Shown here: piece by piece, positions 24,127-34,234 of the stretch
Numbering within the stretch: position 1 is the stretch's first letter
Layout: each line of letters begins with the position of its first letter
DNA from: Entomomonas moraniae
GTDB taxonomy: Bacteria > Pseudomonadota > Gammaproteobacteria > Pseudomonadales > Pseudomonadaceae
Assembly (NCBI RefSeq): GCF_003991975.1
Contig: NZ_CP029822.1
Coordinates: 868,001 to 932,000 of the forward strand
Direction: 5' to 3'
Length of the DNA stretch: 64,000 nt
The notes under the pieces: model-generated
The model's input: the letters and a program-made list of their open reading frames with translations, nothing else
What the model was told of the DNA's origin: nothing
Database searches by the model: none
Made by a program: the position numbers and the translations under genes

Positions 24127-27100
24127 ATGAATATTTCAGCCCCATTTATTTTTAGATCAGTGACAACCATCCTGTGTAATATTGCAATATTACTACTAGG
24201 GCTTTTGTGTTTTCGCCTTTTACCTGTTGCTCCGCTACCTGATATTGATTTACCTGTTATTACTGTTTCTGCTTCATTACCGGGTGGTAGCCCCGAGGTA
24301 ATGGCGGCAACAGTTGCAACACCGCTTGAGCGTGCGTTTGGTAGTATCTCGGGTTTACAAGAGATGAACTCCAGCAGTAGCCAGGGTTCTACACGCATTA
24401 TGTTAGTATTTGACTTTAATAAAAATATTGATGATGCTGCACGTGAGGTACAGGCTGCTATTAATGCGGCAAGGGCTTTATTACCCAGTGGAATGCCTAA
24501 TAACCCAACGTATCGTAAAGTGAACTCAGCCCAAGCGCCTATCATGTTAATCACCATGACATCTGATGTGTTAACAAAGGGACAGTTATATGATCTGGCA
24601 TCAACTATTGCTGCCCAAAAAATAGCTCAATCACCAGGTGTCGGTGATGTTCAAGTGGGGGGAAGCTCTTTACCCGCAGTACGGATTGAGCTAGAACCTA
24701 AAATGTTATCGCACTATAACATTTCATTATCTGAGGTGCGTGAGGCAATTACAGGCTCTAATTTACGAAAGCCTAAAGGATTTGTAGAAAACGCACAGTA
24801 TCAGTGGCAAATTACAGCGAATGATCAATTAACAAAAGCGGATCAATATAAACCACTTGTTATTCGTTATGATAATGGTGCGGCCATTAGATTACAGGAT
24901 GTAGCGAGAGTCTATGACGATGTGGAAAATAGATACAATGCAGGCTTCTCTAATAATCAAGAAGCGGTGCTTCTCATTATAAGTAAGCAATCTGGTGCTA
25001 ATATTATTGAGACGATTAAAGGGGTAAAAGACTCCATTCCTATGTTGGAAGCCGTTATGCCTTCAAGCGTATCTTTAGATATTGCCATGGATCGCTCTAT
25101 CGGTATTCAAGCAACCCTCACGGACGCAGAACATACATTAGTGATCGCCGTTATATTAGTTATTTTGGTTGTGCTGTTATTTTTAGGGCAGTGGCGTGCA
25201 GCACTCATTCCTGCGCTAGCTGTACCTGTATCCATTATTGGTACTTTTGCTGTTATGTATTTGCTTGGCTTTTCATTAAATAATCTTTCGTTAATGGCAT
25301 TAATTGTTGCCGCAGGTTTGGTTGTGGATGATGCTATTGTTGTGCTTGAAAATATTGCGCGCTACATAGAAGAGGGAATGAGCCCGATAAAAGCGGCACT
25401 AAGAGGAACAAGGGAGGTTGGTTTTACTCTTATTTCGATGAACGTCTCACTGGTGGCTGTATTTCTGGCATTGTTGTTTGCAGGCGGGATCATTTCTAAG
25501 CTATTTAAAGAGTTTGCTATTACCTTATCGGTAACTATCGTTATTTCGTTACTGGTGTCGTTAACACTCACTCCCATGCTTTGTTCACGTTGGCTTAAAA
25601 GGCAAAATGTTGCAGACAACGCAAATGCTTGGCAAAGAGGGTTTAACCGTTTTTTTGCAAAAGTTACTCAAGGCTATCGCGTAAGTTTAGGTTGGGCTTT
25701 AAAACATTCACGACTCACGTTAATGATTTTATTCATTACCATTGGGGTGAATGTTTATTTATATGTAGCCATTTCAAAAACATTTCTTCCCCAACAAGAT
25801 ACCGGTGTGCTATGGGGCTTTATACGTGGTGATGATGCAACATCGTTTCAAGTAATGCAGCCTAAAATTGACCAAGTTCGCCGCTATTTATTGACTGACC
25901 CAGCGGTTGAAAACGTAGCAGGCTTTATCGGTGGAGGAAGTGTCAATAATGCCATGATGATTATTCGCTTAAAGCCAAAGTCTGAAAGAACAGAAGGAGC
26001 ACAAGACATTATTAATCGATTAAGAGATAATGCTCCCAAAGTGCCTGGAACAAGAATCTTTTTAATGGCAGTACAGGATATTCAACTGAACAACCGTCAG
26101 GATCAAAGCTCTGATTCTGAGTATCAGTTGCTCGCGGATGATTTAGATTTACTACGAAAATGGACGATAAAAGTAGCGGATACTTTTAGAAAAATACCAC
26201 AGATAACCAATGTTGATGCTGATGATAATCAAGGGGCACAACAAATTTCTCTCGTCATTGACCGCGAAAAAGCTAAACGACTAAAAATCAACATGAGTGA
26301 TGTGATGGATGTGCTCAATAACTCATTTAGCCAACGACAAATATCCACTATCTTTAATAGTCTAAATCAATACCGTGTTGTGATGGAAGTTAATCCTAAA
26401 TATGCGCAGTACCCCGACATGTTGAAAGATTTATATGTGATTACAGATGATGGCGAGCGTGTACCACTTTCTACTTTTACAAAGTATGACTATGGCCTAG
26501 AAAAAGATAAGGTCAAACATGAGGGACAATTTGCATCTTCTTATATCTCTTTTGATTTAGCCACAGGTGTTAACTTAGATGAAGCTACTGTAGCAGTCGA
26601 TAAAGCTATTTCAGAGCTGAATATACCAAAAGAAATTCAAGCCAAAATGGGGGGCACTGGGAGTGCATTCCAAAGCTCGATGGCTGGACAGCCCATTATG
26701 ATTTTAATGGCATTGGTGATTGTGTACATCGTTTTAGGTATTTTATATGAGAGTTATATTCACCCATTAACCATATTATCAACGCTCCCTTCTGCAGGGG
26801 TAGGTGCATTATTGGCATTAATGATGCTCAATACCCCCTTTAGCTTAATCTCATTATTGGGTTTATTCTTATTGATTGGTATTGTGAAGAAAAATGCTAT
26901 TTTAATGATCGACCTTGCGCTACAGTTTGAGCGTGAAAAGGCTATGGATTCACGCACGGCTATACAAGAAGCCAGTATATTGCGTTTTAGACCTATCCTA
27001 ATGACTACTGTTGCTGCTATTTTGGGGGCAGTTCCTTTAATGATCGGTGGTGCAGAAGGGGCTGAAATGCGTCAACCATTAGGTATTACTATTGTCGGGG

Positions 27101-27234
27101 GATTGATTTTAAGTCAGTTGCTAACACTGTATACAACCCCTGTAGTTTATCTTTATTTTGACCGTTTAAGCCATTGGTTCAAAAATCGCCGTGTTAAAAA
27201 AAATACTCGAACTGATTCAGGAAAAACACTATGA
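24127..27234 (+). CDS. mdtC: MdtC/MuxC-type RND multidrug efflux permease
   Basis: A 1035-residue RND protein paralogous to the preceding one and likely its partner in a mixed trimer. It shows LPVAPLPDIDLPVITVSASL near the start, [20 protein letters not shown] in TM4, [20 protein letters not shown] in TM10 and FGSISGLQEMNSSSSQG in the first porter loop. All relay residues look intact. It sits between the first pump gene and the outer-membrane factor gene, whose start overlaps its end by 4 bp (ATGA), so coupling is likely. Confidence 0.93.
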   Translation: MNISAPFIFRSVTTILCNIAILLLGLLCFRLLPVAPLPDIDLPVITVSASLPGGSPEVMAATVATPLERAFGSISGLQEMNSSSSQGSTRIMLVFDFNKNIDDAAREVQAAINAARALLPSGMPNNPTYRKVNSAQAPIMLITMTSDVLTKGQLYDLASTIAAQKIAQSPGVGDVQVGGSSLPAVRIELEPKMLSHYNISLSEVREAITGSNLRKPKGFVENAQYQWQITANDQLTKADQYKPLVIRYDNGAAIRLQDVARVYDDVENRYNAGFSNNQEAVLLIISKQSGANIIETIKGVKDSIPMLEAVMPSSVSLDIAMDRSIGIQATLTDAEHTLVIAVILVILVVLLFLGQWRAALIPALAVPVSIIGTFAVMYLLGFSLNNLSLMALIVAAGLVVDDAIVVLENIARYIEEGMSPIKAALRGTREVGFTLISMNVSLVAVFLALLFAGGIISKLFKEFAITLSVTIVISLLVSLTLTPMLCSRWLKRQNVADNANAWQRGFNRFFAKVTQGYRVSLGWALKHSRLTLMILFITIGVNVYLYVAISKTFLPQQDTGVLWGFIRGDDATSFQVMQPKIDQVRRYLLTDPAVENVAGFIGGGSVNNAMMIIRLKPKSERTEGAQDIINRLRDNAPKVPGTRIFLMAVQDIQLNNRQDQSSDSEYQLLADDLDLLRKWTIKVADTFRKIPQITNVDADDNQGAQQISLVIDREKAKRLKINMSDVMDVLNNSFSQRQISTIFNSLNQYRVVMEVNPKYAQYPDMLKDLYVITDDGERVPLSTFTKYDYGLEKDKVKHEGQFASSYISFDLATGVNLDEATVAVDKAISELNIPKEIQAKMGGTGSAFQSSMAGQPIMILMALVIVYIVLGILYESYIHPLTILSTLPSAGVGALLALMMLNTPFSLISLLGLFLLIGIVKKNAILMIDLALQFEREKAMDSRTAIQEASILRFRPILMTTVAAILGAVPLMIGGAEGAEMRQPLGITIVGGLILSQLLTLYTTPVVYLYFDRLSHWFKNRRVKKNTRTDSGKTL

Positions 27235-28637
27235 ATCATAAATTATATTTAAAAACATTATCTATTGCTTTGATTGGTCTATTATCAAGTTGTGCTATTG
27301 GGCCAGACTATCAAAAACCTAATACTATTCAAACCGCAGATTTTAAAGAAGGTGGGGGGTGGAAGTTAGCTACCCCAAAAATAGGAATCATGCCTGAAAA
27401 GTGGTGGTCACTTTATGAAGATAATGAACTTAATCAACTGCAAGAGCGGTTATTAGGTGCAAATCAAAACTTGGCTCAGTATGAAGCGAAATACCGTCAA
27501 GCTTTAGCTTTGGTTAAAGGGGCAAGGGCGGCTTATTTTCCAACAATTACGGCCGATGTTAATGCCAAAAAGAGCCAGCAAGGCAAAGGTAGTTCGGTAA
27601 CGAAAACCTATGATATAGGCCCATCGGCTTCTTGGGAAATAGACGTTTGGGGTAAAATTCGCCGTCAAGTCGAATCAGCTAATGCCGATGCCCAAGCTAG
27701 CTTTGCTGATTTAGCGGCTGCTAAACTAAGTTTACAATCAGAATTAGCACAAACGTATTTTCAGCTAAGAATAATGGATATTCAGCAAAAACTGTTAGAT
27801 GATACCGTGTTAGCTTATCAGAAATCACTAACGCTCACTGAAAACCAATATAATGCTGGGCTTGTTGTTAAATCAGATATGACGCAAGCTAAAACACAAT
27901 TAAAATCAACCCAAGCTCAAGCTATTGATATTAAATACCAACGTGCACAGTTAGAGCATGCGATTGCTATATTAATCGGTGAAGCACCTGCTAATTTCTC
28001 GATTAAACCTACTTATATTGTGCCTGAGCTTCCTGGCATCCCTAGTATTTTACCTTCTCAGTTATTAGAGCGCCGACCAGATATCGCAGGGGCAGAGCAA
28101 CAAGTGATCTCAGCCAATGCACAAATTGGTGTAGCTAAGGCAGCATGGTTTCCAGATCTCACACTGTCAGCGGGGGCAGGTTATAGTAGTAATAGTTTTA
28201 GCCATTGGGTAGAAAGCCCAAATCGCTATTGGTCATTAGGACCACAGTTTGCAATGACATTATTTGATGGCGGGTTAATAAGCTCTCGTTATACACAGGC
28301 TGAAGCCGTATATGATGAAAAAGTCGCTAATTATCGTCAAACTGTACTAAATGGTTTTAAAGAAGTTGAAGATTATCTTATTCAGCTCTCTACATTACAA
28401 CAGGAAGCGGTTGTTCAGCAAGAGGCGGTTGATTCTGCGAAAGAATCATTACGCTTAATTACCAATCAATACGAGGCAGGTCTTATTGATTATTTAAATG
28501 TTGCTTCAACACAAACATCAGCACTAACCACGGAGCGTACACAGATTACATTATTAGGTAATCAATTAACCACCAGTGTTAAGCTAATTGCAGCCATCGG
28601 TGGGGGATGGACAACCGCTGAATTAGATAAAGACTAG
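27231..28637 (+). CDS. opmB: Outer-membrane efflux channel lipoprotein (OpmB/NodT family)
   Basis: A 468-residue TolC-type outer-membrane factor. The signal peptide ends in a lipobox (LLSSC) followed by the family hallmark AIGPDYQKP, so the N-terminus is probably lipidated. Two outer-membrane efflux repeats follow, with AYFPTITADVNAKKS, the conserved SWEIDVWGKIRRQVESA, LLERRPDIAGAEQQVISANA and AAWFPDLTLSAGAGY. It forms the trimeric exit duct for the two RND pumps encoded upstream. It is the last gene of the operon, with a terminator about 30 bp downstream. Confidence 0.92.
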   Translation: MNHKLYLKTLSIALIGLLSSCAIGPDYQKPNTIQTADFKEGGGWKLATPKIGIMPEKWWSLYEDNELNQLQERLLGANQNLAQYEAKYRQALALVKGARAAYFPTITADVNAKKSQQGKGSSVTKTYDIGPSASWEIDVWGKIRRQVESANADAQASFADLAAAKLSLQSELAQTYFQLRIMDIQQKLLDDTVLAYQKSLTLTENQYNAGLVVKSDMTQAKTQLKSTQAQAIDIKYQRAQLEHAIAILIGEAPANFSIKPTYIVPELPGIPSILPSQLLERRPDIAGAEQQVISANAQIGVAKAAWFPDLTLSAGAGYSSNSFSHWVESPNRYWSLGPQFAMTLFDGGLISSRYTQAEAVYDEKVANYRQTVLNGFKEVEDYLIQLSTLQQEAVVQQEAVDSAKESLRLITNQYEAGLIDYLNVASTQTSALTTERTQITLLGNQLTTSVKLIAAIGGGWTTAELDKD

Positions 28638-28660
28638 TTATCTGGCTTTTATCAGAAAAG

Positions 28661-28690
28661 AAAAAAAGATGGTTAAACCATCCTTTTTTT
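28661..28690. terminator. Bidirectional intrinsic terminator
   Basis: AAAAAAA precedes GATGGTTAAACCATC (28668-28682), which is followed by CTTTTTTTT. It serves the efflux operon on the plus strand and the convergent HdeD-like gene on the minus strand. Confidence 0.9.
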
Positions 28691-28706
28691 TATCAAGCAT
28701 GAGATA

Positions 28707-29273
28707 TTAAGCTTTTAAAGAATCTTTACGAATAGCTACATAAACCATGATAAAGCTAATGCCTTGCATCAGTAAATCAATCCCCATGATAACACCAAAA
28801 ACAATTCCACTCACAGGAGAAGCTGCTAAAATAAAAATACCAAAAAGAATATTAATAATGCCTGTTAGGAAAATCCATGGACTACCCACCATTTTGCGTA
28901 GTTGATAACTATAAATGATACGACTAACACCAAAGGCAATCAAAAAGATAGCTAGAATAAAAGCTAAATAGAGCGCAGACTCTAAAGGAAGTAAAAATAA
29001 ACAAATACCAGCAACTAAATAAATAACAGACCATAAAACAGACAATAAAAAAACACCGGTTGTTTGTTTTGCATAAAAACTATGACCAAGTTGAATAAGC
29101 CCCGCGGCTATAACAAAACCGCCAATAAAGTACATAGCAACTACAGTGGCTATAATTGTGTAGCTAAGCGCGAATAAACCACCAATCACCAATAAAACCC
29201 CAAGCACAAGAAACCAAATACGATTGACTTGGAGTTTTTGAATGAGATCTGTATATTGATTGTTATCTAACAT
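28707..29273 (-). CDS. HdeD/DUF308-family membrane protein
   Basis: A 188-residue protein that is almost entirely hydrophobic, with six predicted transmembrane helices in three pairs, the DUF308/HdeD layout. Characteristic stretches are WFLVLGVLLVIGGLFALSYT, YFIGGFVIAAGLIQLGHSFY and GIINILFGIFILAASPVSG. In enteric bacteria HdeD is linked to acid resistance at high cell density; the role here is not known. It stands alone, divergent from the glycoside hydrolase gene and convergent with the efflux operon. Confidence 0.85.
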   Translation of the reverse strand: MLDNNQYTDLIQKLQVNRIWFLVLGVLLVIGGLFALSYTIIATVVAMYFIGGFVIAAGLIQLGHSFYAKQTTGVFLLSVLWSVIYLVAGICLFLLPLESALYLAFILAIFLIAFGVSRIIYSYQLRKMVGSPWIFLTGIINILFGIFILAASPVSGIVFGVIMGIDLLMQGISFIMVYVAIRKDSLKA

Positions 29274-29474
29274 AATGAAAGTCCTTAGTTAATGGTATTT
29301 AAAGTTTAGATTAGTTATTATCAAAAGAGTTCTTAAAAAAATATAACCAAATATTAATATAGTAAAAAAAGATATAATCTATTACATTTTCTTAAATAGA
29401 GCGATTAAACTTTTAGTTAGCCAATTGGTCTGAGAAGAATAGTAAAATTGTAAGTGATCATAATCAGAGGCAAT

Positions 29475-31610
29475 ATGTTAAAGCGTATTTTTATTTTGTT
29501 TTTACTGAGTAGTTGTTCTTTGTCTGTATTTGCCCAAGAGCAAGAACTTTATAGTTTTTTAAATAAACCACTATCAGATAAATTATTGGCAATTGGTGTT
29601 TCTATAATGCCAGTAGAAGCAAATCAACAAAATGAATCGTTGAGACGTGTTGTTTTTAATAATACAGAGAAACCTAGGTTAACATTAACCTCAGCATGGG
29701 ACTTAACGGAAAAAGATAGCATTAGTTTACGTATCCAAAACGCAATGGATTGGGATTTAACTTTATATGTCACATTGACGGATACCGACAATTCAACATT
29801 AAATGCTGTTATTGCTTTACCTGCAGGGCCAGCCCAAAACTTAGTTATCCCCCTTAAAAGTTTTTCTAGTAGAACATGGGGAATGAGAGAGGGCATTACA
29901 AGCTGGCAATCAGAGGGCAACCTCTATTTATTGCCAACAAGCGTTGTGGGCAAAATTGACCCAAGTAAAATAGATACGATTAGTTTATCTATGGATAAAC
30001 CAGCGGTTGCACAAAGCCTATTGATAGGCACTATGAATAAAACAGATGCGGATGTTGAACAAATGGCCTATTATCACCTTGTTGATAAATATGGGCAAAA
30101 TACACGCATGACTTGGCCCCAGAAGATCCTCTCTAATAAACAACTAAAAACGATGGCAGAGGAGGAGTCCCAAGAGCTCGTTAAATGGTCAAAAAATACA
30201 CCTACTCAAGATATTTATGGTGGTATAGGTAAAAGACCTCAATTCAGAGCCTCTAAGTATTTTAGAACAGAAAAATACAAAGGGCGTTGGTATTTTGTAT
30301 CGCCAAATGGTTATGCATTTATTTCATTGGGCGTGAATACAGTAACGCCAGATGATAGCCAAACGTATATTGATGGACGAGATTTTATGTTTGCTTCATT
30401 GCCTGATGCAAAGAGTGTTCTTGCCCGTTTTTATGGTTATGCCAACACCAGTAGTGGCAATGCTGCACAAGGTGGGTTAGGGGTAGATCAAGGAAAATGG
30501 TTCGATTTTTATCAAGCCAACTTATACCGGACATATGGCATAAACTTTTTAGATGAATGGCATGAAAACGTTATTAAACGTTTTAAAGCTTGGGGTTTTA
30601 ATACCATTGGTAATTGGAGTGATAATACACTCATCGGTTTACACAAACTACCTTATACTCGCTCTATTTATATCCGAGGAGACTACAACACGGTCTCTTC
30701 TGGATTAGATTGGTGGGGGTATATGCCTGATACATTCGATCCAAAATTTTCCCAGGCGGTTGATGATGCAGTTAAACTAGCCACCAAGGATAATAAGAAT
30801 GATCCTTGGCTAATTGGTTATTTTGCCGATAATGAGCTGTCATGGGGTAAATTAGGTGACTCACCAACTGATCATTACTCCTTGGTTATGAATGTATTGG
30901 CGCAAACGGATACTAGTCCTGCGAAACAAGCTTTTTTAAAACAACTAAAAGGTAAATATACTGATATTACAAAACTTGCAAAGGCTTGGGGGATCGATGT
31001 TCAACAATGGGATGCTATAGCAAGTAAAGGGTTTAATGCACCTCTGCCAAGTGCAGAGTATCCTGCGATTGAACGAGACTATGGTATTTTCTTAGCTAAC
31101 TATGCGGATCACTATTTTAAAACAGTCAAAGATTCCCTAAAAAAGTACGATCCTCACCATTTATTTTTGGGCAATCGATTTGCTGTTAAACTTCCTGAGG
31201 TTATTTCATCTTGTGCCAAGTTTTGTGACGTGATTAGTTTTAATACGTATACGATGTTAGCCAGTCAAGGGTATGACACAAAATTAGTAGCCCAACTAGA
31301 TCGCCCAATTATGATTACAGAGTTTAGCTTTGGTTCTAAAACAATGGGTGCTTTATGGGGTGGGCCAATTAGTGTTACCAATGAGAAGGAAAGAGGTGAA
31401 AGTTACCAACGTTTTGTGTCAGATGCTTTTGCTGATCCTCACATGGTGGGTACTCATTGGTTTCAATATATTGATGAGCCACTAACAGGACGTCTGTTAG
31501 ATGGGGAGAATGGACATGTAGGACTAGTCAATATTACTGACAGACCTGCTCATGATTTAATTGAAAAAGTGAAAGAAACGAACATAAATCTATTAGAAAA
31601 AATACGATAA
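29475..31610 (+). CDS. Exported GH50-like glycoside hydrolase (beta-agarase family)
   Basis: About 711 residues from the ATG at 29475, chosen because AGAGG lies just upstream and it gives a clean signal peptide (MLKRIFILFLLSSCSLSVFA). The peptide contains both a lipobox-like LSSC and an AxA site, so lipidation is uncertain. An N-terminal beta-sandwich domain (about 30-200) leads to a TIM-barrel catalytic domain with YFRTEKYKGRWYFVSPNGYA, WGFNTIGNWSDN and GYFADNELSWG with likely acid/base E454. The likely nucleophile E616 lies in IMITEFSFG. The layout matches GH50, whose known members are beta-agarases. The true substrate in this organism is unknown. It is a single gene with no other carbohydrate genes beside it. 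Confidence 0.72.
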   Translation: MLKRIFILFLLSSCSLSVFAQEQELYSFLNKPLSDKLLAIGVSIMPVEANQQNESLRRVVFNNTEKPRLTLTSAWDLTEKDSISLRIQNAMDWDLTLYVTLTDTDNSTLNAVIALPAGPAQNLVIPLKSFSSRTWGMREGITSWQSEGNLYLLPTSVVGKIDPSKIDTISLSMDKPAVAQSLLIGTMNKTDADVEQMAYYHLVDKYGQNTRMTWPQKILSNKQLKTMAEEESQELVKWSKNTPTQDIYGGIGKRPQFRASKYFRTEKYKGRWYFVSPNGYAFISLGVNTVTPDDSQTYIDGRDFMFASLPDAKSVLARFYGYANTSSGNAAQGGLGVDQGKWFDFYQANLYRTYGINFLDEWHENVIKRFKAWGFNTIGNWSDNTLIGLHKLPYTRSIYIRGDYNTVSSGLDWWGYMPDTFDPKFSQAVDDAVKLATKDNKNDPWLIGYFADNELSWGKLGDSPTDHYSLVMNVLAQTDTSPAKQAFLKQLKGKYTDITKLAKAWGIDVQQWDAIASKGFNAPLPSAEYPAIERDYGIFLANYADHYFKTVKDSLKKYDPHHLFLGNRFAVKLPEVISSCAKFCDVISFNTYTMLASQGYDTKLVAQLDRPIMITEFSFGSKTMGALWGGPISVTNEKERGESYQRFVSDAFADPHMVGTHWFQYIDEPLTGRLLDGENGHVGLVNITDRPAHDLIEKVKETNINLLEKIR

Positions 31611-31703
31611 AAACAATACTAATAATGAAGTAAAAGTATTAATCATAGAGACTGTGTATAATATAAGCCATTATATTATATATTAGTAATTAAAACTCAT
31701 TAA

Positions 31704-31742
31704 CAGCATTTATAGAGTTGAGGTTTTACCCCATAAATGCTG
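31704..31742 (+). promoter_or_regulatory. Inverted repeat in the leader of the ferredoxin-globin gene
   Basis: CAGCATTTAT (31704-31713) and ATAAATGCTG (31733-31742) form a perfect 10-bp stem with a 19-nt loop. It ends 22 bp before the start codon at 31765. No T-run follows, so a leader structure or operator is more likely than a terminator. Confidence 0.45.
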
Positions 31743-31764
31743 ATGGACTTAAGTGTAGGGGCTC

Positions 31765-32862
31765 ATGATAAAGCGTATTTATTTCGAAACACACGTCGTA
31801 GAAACTAAACCCGATGAAACAGTATTGGATGCATTTATTCGTAGTGGTGTTTCTATTCCTTTTTCATGTCGTGGAGGTTCTTGTCAGACATGTGCAGTAC
31901 GTTGCTTGGAAGGAAATATTCCTGCACAGGCACAATTAGGCTTATCTGATTACCAGAAAGAAAAAAAATATTTGTTAACCTGTAAATGTATTCCTACCTC
32001 AGATATGACCATTGCTCCACTAAGCCCTGATGATGTGATAACGGACGCATATGTTGTTAGCATTAACGCTAATCAGTTGACTATAGAGTTAGGAAGATCG
32101 AGAACCCTAGCAATAGGGGACACTTTTAAGTGTATAAACGGTAGCCAAGCTGAACCTGAGGCAAAAGTTATAGCGAAAGAGGGTGATTGGATTTTAACCT
32201 TAGAGCTATATAACACAGAAAACGATGCTATTTGGTTGCAAGGATTAACACCAGAAGCGTTAATACAGATACGAGGACCTTATCCTCAACAAACGCCTGT
32301 ATGGATGACAGATGAAGCCCCGGACCCTGAGCCTAATTTAGCTATCTGGCATCAATTAGAAGATGGGAAAAAAGTAAGAGAAACCTTAATTGATTTTTAT
32401 GACAGAGTTTATGCTGATGAAAGATTAGCTCCTTTTTTTGCTAATGTGACTAAAAGTCGTCTCATTGAAAAACAATATTCTTTCTTAATGTATCTATTTA
32501 CTCGTCAACATGTTCATTTTGGTTTACGCCCTAGAAATTTACACCATTGGATGGTCATTTCAGATGATTTAATGGATCATCGCCGCCAAATTCTAGATGA
32601 CACTTTTAAAACACATGGACTAACGGATGAGCAACGTCATATTTGGCACCAGTATGAAGAGCATTTTCGTACAGATATTGTGAAAGATAAGGCATGGCCT
32701 ATAAAAATAGGTGATGAATTTGTTGATTTAGAAACATTTGATAAAGAAGTACTTGATTGCGCCACCGTATGTGATCATTGTGGCGAAGCAGTTGATGTTG
32801 GCGTAGAGGTGATTTATCATCGTCGAACAGGTAAAATTAGCTGTCCAAATTGTAGTAAGTAA
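31765..32862 (+). CDS. 2Fe-2S ferredoxin - truncated globin fusion with C-terminal zinc ribbon
   Basis: A 365-residue multidomain protein. Residues 1-95 are a plant-type 2Fe-2S ferredoxin with ligands C35, C40, C43 and C73 (SCRGGSCQTCAVRC ... LLTC). About residues 96-175 look like a small beta domain without a recognised nucleotide-binding motif. Residues 190-315 resemble a truncated haemoglobin: LIDFYDRVYADERLAPFFAN, then RQHVHFGLRPRNLHHWM with a candidate proximal histidine at H249 or H251. The tail has a CDHC ... CPNC pair suggesting a zinc ribbon. An electron-fed oxygen or nitric oxide reaction is conceivable but inferred. It lies 21 bp upstream of speE on the same strand and is probably co-transcribed. 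Confidence 0.78.
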   Translation: MIKRIYFETHVVETKPDETVLDAFIRSGVSIPFSCRGGSCQTCAVRCLEGNIPAQAQLGLSDYQKEKKYLLTCKCIPTSDMTIAPLSPDDVITDAYVVSINANQLTIELGRSRTLAIGDTFKCINGSQAEPEAKVIAKEGDWILTLELYNTENDAIWLQGLTPEALIQIRGPYPQQTPVWMTDEAPDPEPNLAIWHQLEDGKKVRETLIDFYDRVYADERLAPFFANVTKSRLIEKQYSFLMYLFTRQHVHFGLRPRNLHHWMVISDDLMDHRRQILDDTFKTHGLTDEQRHIWHQYEEHFRTDIVKDKAWPIKIGDEFVDLETFDKEVLDCATVCDHCGEAVDVGVEVIYHRRTGKISCPNCSK

Positions 32863-32883
32863 TCTGATGGCTAGGAATAATTT

Positions 32884-33744
32884 ATGAAAGAATATAACGA
32901 AACATTATACCCTATGTATGGGCAGCGCTTTAGTGTTGATGAGGTATTGTTTGAGACAGAAACAGACCATCAAAAATTAGTTATTTTCCATAATGCTAAG
33001 ATGGGAAGAGTGATGGCTCTGGATGGTGTTATACAAACAACTGAAGCTGATGAGTTTATTTATCATGAAATGATGGCACATGTTCCTATTTTCGCCCATG
33101 GGAACGTAAAAAGTGTTTTGATTATTGGTGGTGGCGATGGCGGAATGCTTAGAGAAGTAGTTAAGCATAAAAATATCGAAAAAATCACCATGGTTGAGAT
33201 AGATAAAAGTGTTGTTGAGCTTTGTACAAAATACCTACCTAATCATTCTAAAGGGGCTTTTAATGACCCCCGTTTAACTTTAGTCATCGATGATGGCATG
33301 AAGTTTGTTTCCGAAACAACAGCGCATTATGATGTGATTATTTCAGATTCCACTGACCCTATCGGCCCTGCCGAAGTGCTCTTTACTGAGAATTTTTATC
33401 AAGCTTGTTTTCGTTGTTTAACAGAGAAGGGAATTCTAGTCACCCAAAATGGAACACCTTTCATGCAAATTGATGAAGTTAAAAGTACAGCCCAAAAAAT
33501 GCAAAATCTATTTGCAGATTGGCACTTTTATCGTGCAGCAATACCTACATACATAGGGGGGGATATGACATTTGCATGGGGTTCAAAAAATCCTAGTGCC
33601 CGCCATACACCTCTAACTGTATTAAAAGAACGTTTTCAAAAAGAAGGGATTGATGTACGTTATTACAACTCAGCAATACACCAAGCCGCTTTTGCCTTAC
33701 CTCAATATGTATTAAAAGCCATTAATAAACAAAGTAATGACTAG
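32884..33744 (+). CDS. speE: Spermidine synthase
   Basis: A 286-residue aminopropyltransferase of normal length. It transfers the aminopropyl group of decarboxylated S-adenosylmethionine to putrescine. Motifs are intact: [38 protein letters not shown] for the methylthioadenosine-binding GGGDGG loop, [12 protein letters not shown] and [20 protein letters not shown] with the catalytic aspartate. An AGGA ribosome site lies about 7 nt before the ATG. speD is not adjacent here. The gene upstream is the ferredoxin-globin fusion. Confidence 0.96.
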   Translation: MKEYNETLYPMYGQRFSVDEVLFETETDHQKLVIFHNAKMGRVMALDGVIQTTEADEFIYHEMMAHVPIFAHGNVKSVLIIGGGDGGMLREVVKHKNIEKITMVEIDKSVVELCTKYLPNHSKGAFNDPRLTLVIDDGMKFVSETTAHYDVIISDSTDPIGPAEVLFTENFYQACFRCLTEKGILVTQNGTPFMQIDEVKSTAQKMQNLFADWHFYRAAIPTYIGGDMTFAWGSKNPSARHTPLTVLKERFQKEGIDVRYYNSAIHQAAFALPQYVLKAINKQSND

Positions 33745-33750
33745 CCATAA

Positions 33751-33776
33751 CAATGCTCTTTTTTGTAAGGGCATTG
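33751..33776. terminator. Possible terminator hairpin after speE
   Basis: CAATGCTC (33751-33758) can pair with GGGCATTG (33769-33776) using one wobble, with a T-rich 10-nt loop. No good T-run follows on either strand, so this is a weak terminator candidate between convergent genes. Confidence 0.45.
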
Positions 33777-33778
33777 TA

Positions 33779-34234
33779 TTACTTATATTTTATCCCCGAA
33801 TTCATTTCAGCACGCTTGTAATCTGGTAAACACCAAACTAATCCCCAATTAAAAACTTCTTTTCCCTCTTTAAATGGTCGTGCAAGTTGAATACGATACT
33901 CAATCAGTGCCATTGAAACGGCTTCATCCACGCTTTTATCCGATGCCCAACCTGCCGATGAACGATCTAAATGAGCGGGTATAATATTTAATTTAACTTG
34001 TGTTAATGCATTGTTATCAATATACAAACCTAAAGTACAAGGGGAATCACTAAACTCAATATCTTCAAAAAACAACCACTCAGTACCATTTTTATAATCT
34101 ATATTAGAGCGATATAACTCTGTCAACACTGAGCTTATTTGCTCTTTTGTCGTTCCCTTTTTGAGCACAATAGGATGATTTTTTATTGTTAACGATCCAT
34201 CTGTTTTATTAATTTGTAGTGTATTATTTGCCAT
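33779..34234 (-). CDS. Hypothetical protein, 151 aa
   Basis: I do not recognise this family. It is a soluble-looking protein without signal peptide or membrane helix. It mixes short beta-strands (SLTIKNHPIVLKKGTTKEQI, CTLGLYIDNNALTQVKLNII) with helices (VDEAVSMALIEYRIQLARPF). Tryptophans are conserved-looking in GTEWLFFED and EVFNWGLVWCLPDYKR. The opening MANNTLQINKTDGSL has a small-molecule- or peptide-binding feel, but nothing diagnostic. It is convergent with speE and stands alone. Coding is supported by the open frame and its balanced composition. Confidence 0.6.
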   Translation of the reverse strand: MANNTLQINKTDGSLTIKNHPIVLKKGTTKEQISSVLTELYRSNIDYKNGTEWLFFEDIEFSDSPCTLGLYIDNNALTQVKLNIIPAHLDRSSAGWASDKSVDEAVSMALIEYRIQLARPFKEGKEVFNWGLVWCLPDYKRAEMNSGIKYK

